This document shows positions 25,989 to 33,857 of a stretch of 64,000 nt of DNA, piece by piece. The stretch spans positions 1 through 64,000 of the forward strand of contig NZ_VZPP01000018.1 in NCBI RefSeq assembly GCF_008801475.1, in the 5' to 3' direction. A program made the translations under genes and the position numbers. Source of the stretch: Pseudomonas moorei (GTDB lineage Bacteria; Pseudomonadota; Gammaproteobacteria; Pseudomonadales; Pseudomonadaceae). How positions within the stretch are numbered: the first letter of the stretch is position 1; the number at the start of each line of letters is the position of its first letter. Below the pieces are notes generated by a model. The model was not told the origin of the DNA, made no database searches, and saw only the letters and a list, made by a program, of their open reading frames with translations.

Positions 25989-26498
25989 ATGCAGAGCCTT
26001 GTCCTACTGATCTGGCTGTCGCTATGCGCAGCGCAGGATGCCCGTGAGCGGCACATCGCTAACGTCCTGACCCTCGGCGCCGGGGCATTGGCCCTGGCCT
26101 GGATGCTCTGGAGCGGAACCACCTGGCTGGGCGCAGCGGCAGAGCAGGGTGGCTGGGCTGCGCTGTTGGCCCTGGCGTTCACCTTGCCCGGTTTTGCGAT
26201 GCGACGCCTGGGCGCCGGTGACGTGAAACTCATGACCGCACTGGGGCTCGCGACCGATGGTCGGCATGTGCTGGGCGTCTTCATCGGTGCCGGATTGGCC
26301 AGTGTGTGTTGGCTGCTGTTGGCGCCAAGCGTCTGGCTCCATATCGGTCAGGGCCTTAGGGGACATCTGCGTTATCTGGAGCCGGGAGTGTCAAGGAAAC
26401 AACCCTTCGCACCTTTCTTGCTGGTGGGGTTGTTGCTGACGTTGGCCGTCTTCGGTTTTTTTACAGAGTCAGAAAGTGCGACTACTTTCATTCAGTAG
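25989..26498 (+). CDS. fppA: Flp prepilin peptidase FppA (TadV/CpaA type)
   Basis: An inner-membrane aspartyl protease (A24) that cleaves the leader of Flp and TadE/F prepilins. The two catalytic aspartates are in CAAQDARERHI near residue 17 and in the G-x-G-D motif GAGDVKLMTALGLATDG. About four hydrophobic helices are visible. The 169-aa length is typical of the short TadV form that lacks the N-methyltransferase domain. It is followed by pprB on the same strand after 62 bp. It corresponds to PA4295. Confidence 0.9.
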   Translation: MQSLVLLIWLSLCAAQDARERHIANVLTLGAGALALAWMLWSGTTWLGAAAEQGGWAALLALAFTLPGFAMRRLGAGDVKLMTALGLATDGRHVLGVFIGAGLASVCWLLLAPSVWLHIGQGLRGHLRYLEPGVSRKQPFAPFLLVGLLLTLAVFGFFTESESATTFIQ

Positions 26499-26560
26499 TT
26501 GTACAGCCTTGAGCTATGAGTCGAGGAACGGTCAGCCTTTGACCTGGCAGGGAGTTGCAC

Positions 26561-27352
26561 GTGAGCAAGCTTACTTCGGCAGTAAAAGTCCTTGTGGTCG
26601 ACGATCAACCATCCATTGTTGAAGAACTCTGCGAATTTCTCGAGAGCCGCGGCTACCGTTGCGATGCCTGCGTGTCCAGTCATCAAGCCATTGAACGGTT
26701 CAACGAAGACCCTGAAATCGGTTTGGTGCTCTGTGATTTGCACATGCCGGGCCTGGACGGGATTCAACTGGTTCTGGAACTGCAACGGCTGTCCGGCAAA
26801 CACCGCGCGTTCGAGGCGATCATGCTGACCGGGTATGCGGACAAACAGGATGTGATCAAGGCGTTGCGTGCCGGTTTTGCCGACTACTACCAGAAGCCGA
26901 TTGATCTGAGGGAGCTGCTCGAAGGCCTGCAACGTCAGGAGATCGTCTTGCAGGAACGGAACAAGGCGCTGCAACTGGGGCATCTGGATCAGAAGCTGCA
27001 ATACCTGTCCGAGTCGATCGAGGACCTGTATCAGGACCTGGACAAGGTTCGCCGGGCTCCGCTTTCCTCGGGGGCGGCGGATTCGGCTGACGAGGCTGTC
27101 GGCGACACGGATCGGGTGGAAATTCCGTCGATTTTCAATCAACTGTCACCCAGGCAGCTGGAGGTAGCGCGGCTGGTGGGCAAGGGGCAGACCAATTATC
27201 AGATTGCCTGTGAGCTGGGGATCACCGAGAACACGGTGAAGTTGTATGTGTCGCAGGTGCTGCGGTTGACCCATATGCGTAATCGGACGCAGTTGGCGTT
27301 GGCGCTTTCGCCGAATGGTTCCGGGTTGCGGCAGCGGGTTACGGCGCAGTGA
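26561..27352 (+). CDS. pprB: Response regulator PprB (receiver + LuxR HTH)
   Basis: The transcriptional activator of tad/flp and other matrix genes, phosphorylated by PprA. The N-terminal receiver has VLVVDDQPS, phospho-acceptor Asp in VLCDLHMPGLDG, MLTGYAD and the YYQKPID lysine. A coiled linker (about residues 125-165) leads to a LuxR-type HTH (LSPRQLEVARLVGKGQTN, GITENTVKLYVSQVL). The GTG at 26561 is favoured because GCAGGGAG lies 6 bp upstream; a TTG at 26555 would sit directly against it. Length is 263 aa. It corresponds to PA4296. Confidence 0.9.
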   Translation: MSKLTSAVKVLVVDDQPSIVEELCEFLESRGYRCDACVSSHQAIERFNEDPEIGLVLCDLHMPGLDGIQLVLELQRLSGKHRAFEAIMLTGYADKQDVIKALRAGFADYYQKPIDLRELLEGLQRQEIVLQERNKALQLGHLDQKLQYLSESIEDLYQDLDKVRRAPLSSGAADSADEAVGDTDRVEIPSIFNQLSPRQLEVARLVGKGQTNYQIACELGITENTVKLYVSQVLRLTHMRNRTQLALALSPNGSGLRQRVTAQ

Positions 27353-27370
27353 ATGCCCGGTATGCAGCTT

Positions 27371-27510
27371 TCCTGTGGGAGCTGGCTTGCCCGCGAGGGC
27401 TTCCTGCAAACCACCACCTAATCCAGAATCCTTCGCCAGCAAACCAGCTGCTACAGCATGACGCTCACCCCAAGTACCGCGGCACCTGAGCTGGCTTGCA
27501 CTGGCGAAGG
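27371..27510. repeat. Cluster of REP-like palindromes
   Basis: At least three REP-like copies follow pprB: GTGGGAGCTGGCTTGCCCGCG, CTTCGCCAGCAAACCAGCTGC and GAGCTGGCTTGCACTGGCGAAG. The last two are degenerate. The cluster fills the gap to the Ig-repeat pseudogene. Confidence 0.65.
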
Positions 27511-27535
27511 GGGCCTGCAAAATACACAAGGCCTA

Positions 27536-28405
27536 TCAGCTCACCGTGAAGCGAACCTTTCTGCTTGGCGTTGAAGTCATTCCCCTGTTGGTCTGGAACG
27601 CTTCAATCTCATAAATGCCCTGGTCGAGAACAACAGGCAAAAGCCATGTCTTGTCATCGCCGACTTTTACCGTGCCAAGACTGATCGCAGGGGTATCGGC
27701 CGTCTTGACTTCCACGAGGGCGCCCGGAAATCCTCGACCTGAGATCTCCGTACGGCTGGGAACTACGGCGTTAGAAGCAGGAACCAGAATTTGCGGTGGA
27801 TAAATCGTGACGATGAAACTACGGGGTTCACTCCATGGAGATAAGCCGTCGTTATAGACCAACCTCGCTTTGACACTCACGTTACCTGGTGGAAGTAAGT
27901 AGTCATTCTGTCCACTGACTCTCCAGTCCCCTCCCGAATAAACATCCCCGGTCGCTACCACTTCACTTTCATTTTCCGCCATGACGACTTTCACCGTGGC
28001 ACCAGGTACCCCTCTCCCTGTAAATGCGGTAGCGGGGGGAACTTCACTTCCCTCTGTGGGAGCTTCGATAAAAATAGCGGGCATTTCTATGTTGAATGTC
28101 ACTGGCGCGCTGTCATTGGAGTATTCAGCACCGCGTTCATGCCTGGCTACGATTTTGTTAGTACCTGGCTCAAGTGCGTATCCCCAGTCCAGCGTTCCTC
28201 CCCAGCGTCAATTTTCGTCAACCTCAAAAACCGTATTCGGTTCCCAATGACCTTTATCAAAAAGTACCCAAACCTTGGTTGGCGGGCGCAGGTAACTGGT
28301 GCCTGAAACGGGAATTTTGTTTGTTGGAAAGCTGTCTCCATTACGAGGTGTGTTGAAGGCCGGTGGTTCTAATGTGGGTGCTTTGTCGTCAGTTCGATTG
28401 CGCAT
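27536..28405 (-). pseudogene. Ig-like repeat protein interrupted by an in-frame TGA
   Basis: One continuous frame of 290 codons from ATG 28405 (preceded by GGAAGGGCAG) to 27536 contains a single stop, TGA at 28210-28208, at codon 66. On both sides the translation is the same kind of protein: three tandem Ig-like units, each with a P-x-I/F ... G ... I-x-G-x-G/S-x-P start (examples FTGRGVPGATVKVV and ISGRGFPGALVEVK). There is no frameshift. A restart at a GTG (28102) would give a 188-aa C-terminal piece. No signal peptide or membrane segment is seen. Base composition is visibly less GC-rich than its neighbours, suggesting transfer. It is not part of the P. aeruginosa tad locus. A sequencing error at the TGA cannot be excluded. 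Confidence 0.75.
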
Positions 28406-28470
28406 TTTTCTGCCCTTCCAGGGTCAATGAGTGGGAGACCAATGCTCCGCCCAAGTGAAAAGAGGCGTCT

Positions 28471-28488
28471 ACTGTCAAACTTGACAGT
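28471..28488. promoter_or_regulatory. Perfect 18-bp palindrome upstream of the Ig-repeat gene
   Basis: ACTGTCAA and TTGACAGT are exact inverted repeats separated by AC. It lies 66 bp before the ATG of the Ig-repeat gene and 110 bp beyond the stop of the DUF3613 gene. It looks like a dimer operator and includes a TTGACA -35-like hexamer on each strand, but I see no good -10 partner. Confidence 0.5.
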
Positions 28489-28598
28489 TCTCTTCCTGGA
28501 AGTGGTTATGAGTAGCGTGATTTTCATTGATCACAATCCTTGCGACCATGCACAGCTATGAGCGAGCGCGCGCGGCCCTACAGCCGCTATCAACCAAG

Positions 28599-28874
28599 CT
28601 AATTCCCCGACCCGCTACTCACCTTCCCGCCCGCATCCTGATCAAAGAACTGCGGGATCTCGTGCTGATAAGTTTTCAACCACCGCTGCATCGTCAGTTC
28701 CCGTTCGGTTGCGGTAGCGGTTTGCAGTTTTTGTGAGGCGGCGGTCTTGTTGGTTTGCAGTTGCAGCCAGCCTTCGGTTTCCTGTTGTTGTGGCGAGTTC
28801 GGGCCGGGATCGATGGCGTGGCTGGTGAGGGGCAGGGCCAGCAGGCCGAGGCAGCAGAAGGTGGTTGTTTTCAT
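28599..28874 (-). CDS. DUF3613 small exported protein of the tad operon
   Basis: A 91-aa protein with signal peptide (MKTTTFCCLGLLALPLTSHA) and a short helical domain rich in Gln and Thr (ETEGWLQLQTNKTAASQ, ERELTMQRWLKTYQHEIPQFF) that matches DUF3613. Its function is unknown. It directly follows tadD (12 bp) as the last gene of the rcpC-to-tadD operon, in the position of PA4298, so it is likely periplasmic and linked to pilus assembly. The C-terminus ends GSGN. Confidence 0.85.
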   Translation of the reverse strand: MKTTTFCCLGLLALPLTSHAIDPGPNSPQQQETEGWLQLQTNKTAASQKLQTATATERELTMQRWLKTYQHEIPQFFDQDAGGKVSSGSGN

Positions 28875-28886
28875 CCTGGGTTCTCC

Positions 28887-29600
28887 CTACTGAAGGGCGG
28901 GTGCGGTGGCGATGGCGACTTGCGCGGCGACGGTCGGGCCGGTCTTGGCTGGCGTCTTGAGTTTTTCCGCGCGGCCCTGGGCCTCGGTGACCTGGGCGGG
29001 ACTCAGGCCGAGGCGGCTGACCAGTTCGGCGGCGCGGCTCCAGTCGTCCTGATAGATCAGCAAGGTCACCAGATTCAGTCCTGCCAGTGTGTTGTTTTGC
29101 TTGAGTTCGAGGGCGGTGAGGAATTCGAACCGGGCGTCTTCGACACGCAATTGATTGAGGTACACCACGCCGAGATCATTGCGGATTTTTTCGTCAGTGG
29201 GCGCCAGACGCGCCGCCCGTTGCAGGTGGGACTGAGCCTGGCCGTTGTCGCCCCGGGCGGCGGCGAGTTGACCCAGGCCATGTTCGGCCTCGGCGGCCTT
29301 GCAGCCGCCGAGCAGGCTGCGGTACAGCGGCTCGGCTTCGCTGCGGCCCAGCAGTCGATAGACCTTGGCCTTGCGCAAATGCACGTCGGCCAGGTTGTCC
29401 GGCAGGTTCTGCAGGTTGGCCAGGCTGGCGTGCAGCTTGCCGTCATTGGCCATTTCGTCGGCAAGGTTCAGTGACAGCTGTTCTTCAGAGTTCAATTTGC
29501 CGCAGCTGGCGGAGTCGGTCAGGGCGCTCCAGGGTGTCTGGCCGTTGCTCGCGCAACCGCCCAGTAACAGCAGACTCAGACCGGCAATCATTGCTTTCAT
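28887..29600 (-). CDS. tadD: Tad pilotin-like TPR lipoprotein TadD
   Basis: A TPR lipoprotein that helps assemble or localise the RcpA secretin. The lipobox LLGGC follows a short signal (MKAMIAGLSLLLLGGC). TPR-like helices occupy about residues 60-200, e.g. AEHGLGQLAAARGDNGQAQSHLQRA. Length is 237 aa. ATG 29600 is chosen because it begins the signal peptide; a start seven codons upstream is possible but less apt. It follows tadC after 10 bp. It matches PA4299. Confidence 0.9.
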   Translation of the reverse strand: MKAMIAGLSLLLLGGCASNGQTPWSALTDSASCGKLNSEEQLSLNLADEMANDGKLHASLANLQNLPDNLADVHLRKAKVYRLLGRSEAEPLYRSLLGGCKAAEAEHGLGQLAAARGDNGQAQSHLQRAARLAPTDEKIRNDLGVVYLNQLRVEDARFEFLTALELKQNNTLAGLNLVTLLIYQDDWSRAAELVSRLGLSPAQVTEAQGRAEKLKTPAKTGPTVAAQVAIATAPALQ

Positions 29601-29610
29601 CACAAACCCC

Positions 29611-30501
29611 CTAGGAAGCAAAGGCCCGGGCGAGGGCGGTGAAGCCCGGGCCGGCCAGTACGATCAATAACGCCGGGAAGAGGAACAACATCATCACGAC
29701 GGACATTTTGGCGGACATCTTGGAGACGTGCTCCTGCAGGCGAGTCAGGCGCCGGTCATCGAGCAACAGCTTGAGCGCCAGCAAGGACTTCATCGCACCG
29801 CCGCCCTGGTGGATCAGCTGTTGCAGAATCACGCAGGTGTCGGTGAACTCGTCCACCGCCAGCAAGCGGCTCGCCTTGTTCAGCTCGTCGCCCAGCTCCA
29901 GGCCGGAATCGACCCGGGCCAACACCAGGCGCAGCTCATGGGTGAGCGTCGGCAACAGCTGTTTGCCGTCACCGCTCAACACGCGTAGCGATTGCTCCAC
30001 GGCCATGCCCGATTCGAACAGGATGCGCAGCAGCGGAATGAAGGTCGAAATCTCGATCGCCAGTTTCTTTTGCCGACGTTGCGCAGCCGCCGCCAGCAGA
30101 CGTTTGGGCAGCAGATAACCAATGCAGAGGGCAAACGTCGGCGCGATCCAGCGATTGACGACTTGCGCAAAGAACAGCTCTTGAATCAGCACACTCAAGG
30201 CCAGTGCCAGCAGCGGCACGCCCACTTGGAATGCCGCATACAAGGCGCGTTTGCGCGCGGTGCGCCAGCCAAGGCGGTTGAGCAGTGTCTGGGTTTCGTT
30301 GTCGAGTTTGACCGACTGTTGCCCCAGCCGGCTGGTGCCCAAGGCCAGCAACCATTGGCTGAAGCGAGGTTCGCTCGGCGCTTTGCCGTCCAGTCGTTGC
30401 ACCACTTGCCGTGCGCGCCGACGCAGTTCCAGCACGACGCTCAACAGCAGCAGCGATGCCAACAGAAACAGCAGTGAGCTCAGCAGCATCGACAGGTTCA
30501 T
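29611..30501 (-). CDS. tadC: Tad inner-membrane platform protein TadC
   Basis: One of two GspF-type platform proteins on which the TadA ATPase acts. This 296-aa protein starts with a hydrophobic helix (MNLSMLLSSLLFLLASLLLL), has a second pair around LIQELFFAQVVNRWIAPTFALCIGYLLP and a C-terminal helix (MLFLFPALLIVLAGPGF), with a soluble GspF domain between. The ATG at 30501 overlaps the tadB stop by ATGA; longer starts would extend into tadB. It corresponds to PA4300. Confidence 0.92.
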   Translation of the reverse strand: MNLSMLLSSLLFLLASLLLLSVVLELRRRARQVVQRLDGKAPSEPRFSQWLLALGTSRLGQQSVKLDNETQTLLNRLGWRTARKRALYAAFQVGVPLLALALSVLIQELFFAQVVNRWIAPTFALCIGYLLPKRLLAAAAQRRQKKLAIEISTFIPLLRILFESGMAVEQSLRVLSGDGKQLLPTLTHELRLVLARVDSGLELGDELNKASRLLAVDEFTDTCVILQQLIHQGGGAMKSLLALKLLLDDRRLTRLQEHVSKMSAKMSVVMMLFLFPALLIVLAGPGFTALARAFAS

Positions 30502-31382
30502 AAGTGTTTCAACATCCGCCACAGCGCCAGACAGCCGAACACCTGCAAAGCGAACGCGCTCACCAGCATCAATTGCCCGGAGCCGTCGTTCCACATGCTG
30601 AGCAGGTACTTCGGGTTAGAAACCAAGAAGTAGCCGGCGACGGCGACCGGCAACAGCGCCAGGACCACCGCCGTGACGCGGGTTTCACCCGTCATGGCGC
30701 TCAATTGACGAGCCGCTTGCTCGCGTTCGCGGATCAGCTTGATCAGGTTTTCCAGCAGCTCGCTGGCGTTGCCGCCATAGCGGTGGTTGACCTTCAGGCC
30801 GAGGGCGAACAGGCGCAGTTCGTCTTTGTCGTACAGCTCGGCGAAATCCGTGGCGGCGTCCGGCAGGCTGACGCCCAGTTGCACGCTGCGCTGTATCCGG
30901 CCCATGGCGTTTTTCAGCGGGTCTTCCGCCACGTTCACGGCGCCCAGCACCGCATCGGCCAGGGTGCGTCCGGACTTCAGGCTGCGCACCGCATGGTCAA
31001 GCAGTGTCGGCAACTGTTCGATCATGCGCTTGAGCCGGCGTTGATAGCGCCAATTGATGTACAGGCGCAGGAGCAGGGGAGGCATCAGTAGCAGCGCAAT
31101 GAGACCGACCCAGCCGGCCGCCGCGAACCCGAGCAAAACAGCTATGGCCCAAAGTGCCAGCCAAAGCTTCAGTCGCTCTGTCGGCCGCGCGAGGCCTGCA
31201 CGCAAAAAGGCGCGATCCAGTGCCACCCAGGACGATTTCTGCGTCACCCGCTCCGGTTGTCCCTGGGTCAGGCGCTCCAGTGCGCGCTGGGTGCCGGGCT
31301 GGCGCAACCCGCGGTAAAGCAGGCGAGCCGACAGACCAAGCAAGGCCAGGCTAACGAGGATGAGCAGCAGCGGTTTGAGCAT
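30498..31382 (-). CDS. tadB: Tad inner-membrane platform protein TadB
   Basis: The partner of TadC in the pilus assembly platform. The 294-aa protein has an N-terminal helix (LKPLLLILVSLALLGLSARLL), a second hydrophobic block (LWALWAIAVLLGFAAAGWVGLIALLLM), a GspF-like domain (EQLPTLLDHAVRSLKSGRTLADAVLG) and C-terminal helices. The ATG at 31382 lies 10 bp after the tadA stop and begins the first helix. It is coupled to tadC by a 4-bp overlap. It corresponds to PA4301. Confidence 0.92.
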   Translation of the reverse strand: MLKPLLLILVSLALLGLSARLLYRGLRQPGTQRALERLTQGQPERVTQKSSWVALDRAFLRAGLARPTERLKLWLALWAIAVLLGFAAAGWVGLIALLLMPPLLLRLYINWRYQRRLKRMIEQLPTLLDHAVRSLKSGRTLADAVLGAVNVAEDPLKNAMGRIQRSVQLGVSLPDAATDFAELYDKDELRLFALGLKVNHRYGGNASELLENLIKLIREREQAARQLSAMTGETRVTAVVLALLPVAVAGYFLVSNPKYLLSMWNDGSGQLMLVSAFALQVFGCLALWRMLKHL

Positions 31383-31392
31383 GCCGTAACCT

Positions 31393-32673
31393 TCAGTACG
31401 CCAAGGGAGAGAGTGTCGACTCGCGACGCAGTTTGTCACCGGCAGGGTGGGTGGCCTCACGCATGAAACCGAAGCCGCTCCGGCGGTCGAGGCGGAACAG
31501 CGTATTGGTCACATACACGTCTTCACGAATGCCGATCACCTCCACCACTTCGCTGACGCAACGGCGGCCGTCGGGCAGGCGCGTCAACTGGATCACCACG
31601 TCCAGCGCCGCGCAGATCATTTGGCGCAAGGTCCGTTCGGCGATGCTGCGGCCCGTCAGGCCGACCAGGGTTTCCAGGCGCAACAGCGCATCCTGGGCAT
31701 TGTTGGCGTGCACGGTACTCATGGAACCGTCGTGGCCGGTGTTCATCGCGGTGAGCACGTCGACCACTTCGACGCCGCGGATCTCGCCGAGGATGATCCG
31801 GTCCGGGCGCATCCGCAGGGCGTTGCGGATCAGGTCGCTGGACTTCACTTCGCCGTGGCCCTCGGCATTCGGCGGCCGGGTTTCCAGGCGCACCACGTGG
31901 GGGTGGCCCAATTGCAGTTCGGCGATGTCTTCGATGGTCACCAGCCGTTCGTGGGGATTGATCAACTGGCTGAGAATATTCAACAGCGTGGTCTTGCCTG
32001 TGCCGGTGCCGCCACTGATCAGGATGTTGCAGCGCTTGCCCACGGCCTCCTTGAGGAAGTCGAAGATGGCCTGATCGATGGTTTGCATGGTCATCAGGTC
32101 GGTGCTGTTGAGCATGTCCTGGCGGAACTTGCGGATCGACAGGCACGGGCCGTCGAGGGCAATCGGTGAAATGATCGCGTTGACCCGGCTGCCATCGGGC
32201 AGACGCGCATCGACCATCGGCGACGACTCGTCGAGACGCCGCCCGAGGGGCGCGAGAATACGCTGGATGACGCGCTCGACGTGGTGCGCATCGATGAAGC
32301 GCAAATCACTCTGGTGCAGCAAACCGTCGCGCTCGATGAACACCCGGTGCGGGCCGTTGACCAGAATTTCGGTCACCGCCGAATCTCGCAACAACACTTC
32401 CAGCGGGCCGAAACCGGTGAGCTCGTCGACGATCTCCTCGGCCAGGCGCTCCATCTCATAACGGGAAATCGCCAAATGCAGGCGCGCGATGTATTCAGCC
32501 ACTTTGTCGACGACGAACTGCGACAGCGTTTGGCGTGACCCTTCCAGCAGGTTTTGACCGGACTCTTCGATGGCATCGATGATGTAGCGGTGCAGCACCA
32601 GTTTCAGACCTTCGTGGTCGGTGTTGCCGGCCACGCTGCGCTGGGTCGCGCCGAACAGTTTTTCGCCGCTCAT
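31393..32673 (-). CDS. tadA: Tad secretion ATPase TadA (CpaF family)
   Basis: A hexameric cytoplasmic ATPase that powers Flp pilus extension and, in other species, retraction. It has Walker A GGTGTGKTTLLN, the Asp-box region TIEDIAELQL, Walker B-like RMRPDRIILGEIRG, and the His-box MNTGHDGSMSTVHANN, all intact. The N-terminal CpaF-type domain covers about residues 1-180. Length is 426 aa. It overlaps the tadZ stop by 4 bp and is followed by tadB after 10 bp. It corresponds to PA4302. Confidence 0.95.
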   Translation of the reverse strand: MSGEKLFGATQRSVAGNTDHEGLKLVLHRYIIDAIEESGQNLLEGSRQTLSQFVVDKVAEYIARLHLAISRYEMERLAEEIVDELTGFGPLEVLLRDSAVTEILVNGPHRVFIERDGLLHQSDLRFIDAHHVERVIQRILAPLGRRLDESSPMVDARLPDGSRVNAIISPIALDGPCLSIRKFRQDMLNSTDLMTMQTIDQAIFDFLKEAVGKRCNILISGGTGTGKTTLLNILSQLINPHERLVTIEDIAELQLGHPHVVRLETRPPNAEGHGEVKSSDLIRNALRMRPDRIILGEIRGVEVVDVLTAMNTGHDGSMSTVHANNAQDALLRLETLVGLTGRSIAERTLRQMICAALDVVIQLTRLPDGRRCVSEVVEVIGIREDVYVTNTLFRLDRRSGFGFMREATHPAGDKLRRESTLSPLAY

Positions 32674-33857
32674 TGCGCACCTCTCAAACGGCTGAACCAG
32701 GATTTGGGTTTGGCCAGGGTTTCAGAACGCTTGGCCAGGCATTCACCGAGGGTCCGCAGGCTTTGCGTGAGGACTTCCCGTGGTGCCAGTTCGAACAGGG
32801 TCACCCCCTGATTCTTGGCATTCAGGCGCACTTCCGGGCTGTAGGCGAGGGTGGCGATGATTTCCATGCCGAAGCTTTTGCCCAGAGCCTCGGAGTCCGG
32901 TGCGACGCTGCGCAGGTACCGATCCACCAACAGTCTGGCGTGATCGAGCTTCATGCCTTTTTCGCGCCACAGATTGAGCACGGCGAGATTGCGGCGACAG
33001 TCGAGCACGTTCTGATCGGTGTACCACAACAGCTTGTCGCAGTGGCTGACGAAGGTGCGCAGGGCTTCGCTGTCCGGCTGCCCGGTGAGGTTCACCACGA
33101 TGTGCTGAAAGTGTTGGCGCAGGGCGCTGAGCAGCATGTACAACTCGGCGGCGCTGGTGTGTTCCAGCGGTTCGTCGTTATCGGCGTAGGCAAGGATTCG
33201 CAGCCCGACTTCGCAACGGGTGAAGGCGCTGTCGATCAGGGTCGCGTCGAGTCGGCGCATATGCCGCAAGGCATCACCGAAGTGAAACGAACTCTCCAGC
33301 CCGAGCAAGGCCAGGCTGTCACCGCGCGGCAGCCCGAGGTCGAGCAACAGTGTTTGCTGCCCGCTCTTCTGCACCACTTGTGCCATGTGATTGGCCAGCA
33401 GTGCGCCGTCGGCGTTGCTCTGCACGCCATACAGCACGGTCAGGCCACCCAGTTGGGTGCTCGGCGTCACGGCCGGCAGGCGTTTGCTCAGGCGTCGCAC
33501 CAGTCCCGAGACTTCGCTGGAGCGCGACCCATAAGAAACGAAATCCCGCGCCCCCGCGCGCATGGCATTGAGCACGAGCTGGTTGTCCATGCCATCGCCC
33601 AGGGCGACGATCGCCAGCATCGGCTTGGCTTCCAGGGCACCCTCGATCAACGCGCATTGGGCCACCACATGTTCGCGGTCGAGGCCGACGAACACCAGGC
33701 TGGCGCAGGTCACGTCCACCAGCGCCAGCAGCTCGTCGAGGCTGCCGGAGCCGGCGCTGACCACTTGACCCAGCGGCGCCAGGGCACCCTGCAGCCACTC
33801 CAGGTCAGTGTGGTTGCGCGTGATCGCGAGGAAGGTCTGGCTCAGGTTCTGGCTCAT
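32670..33857 (-). CDS. tadZ: TadZ, ParA/MinD-like pilus localisation protein
   Basis: TadZ places the Tad machine, often at the cell pole. The 395-aa protein has an atypical receiver-like N-terminus (residues 1-130) and a ParA/MinD-like C-terminal domain. The P-loop is degenerate: GVQSNADGALLANHMA stands where MinD has a KGGxGKT motif, so ATP binding may be weak or lost, which is known for some TadZ proteins. It overlaps rcpA upstream and tadA downstream by 4 bp each, so the proteins are made in a coupled series. It corresponds to PA4303. Confidence 0.88.
   Translation of the reverse strand: MSQNLSQTFLAITRNHTDLEWLQGALAPLGQVVSAGSGSLDELLALVDVTCASLVFVGLDREHVVAQCALIEGALEAKPMLAIVALGDGMDNQLVLNAMRAGARDFVSYGSRSSEVSGLVRRLSKRLPAVTPSTQLGGLTVLYGVQSNADGALLANHMAQVVQKSGQQTLLLDLGLPRGDSLALLGLESSFHFGDALRHMRRLDATLIDSAFTRCEVGLRILAYADNDEPLEHTSAAELYMLLSALRQHFQHIVVNLTGQPDSEALRTFVSHCDKLLWYTDQNVLDCRRNLAVLNLWREKGMKLDHARLLVDRYLRSVAPDSEALGKSFGMEIIATLAYSPEVRLNAKNQGVTLFELAPREVLTQSLRTLGECLAKRSETLAKPKSWFSRLRGAQ

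Noticed and set aside
28147..28341. Overlapping minus-strand frame starting METAFQQTKFPF
   Set aside because: It runs across the TGA in another phase and does not continue the Ig-like pattern; the break is a nonsense codon, not a frameshift.
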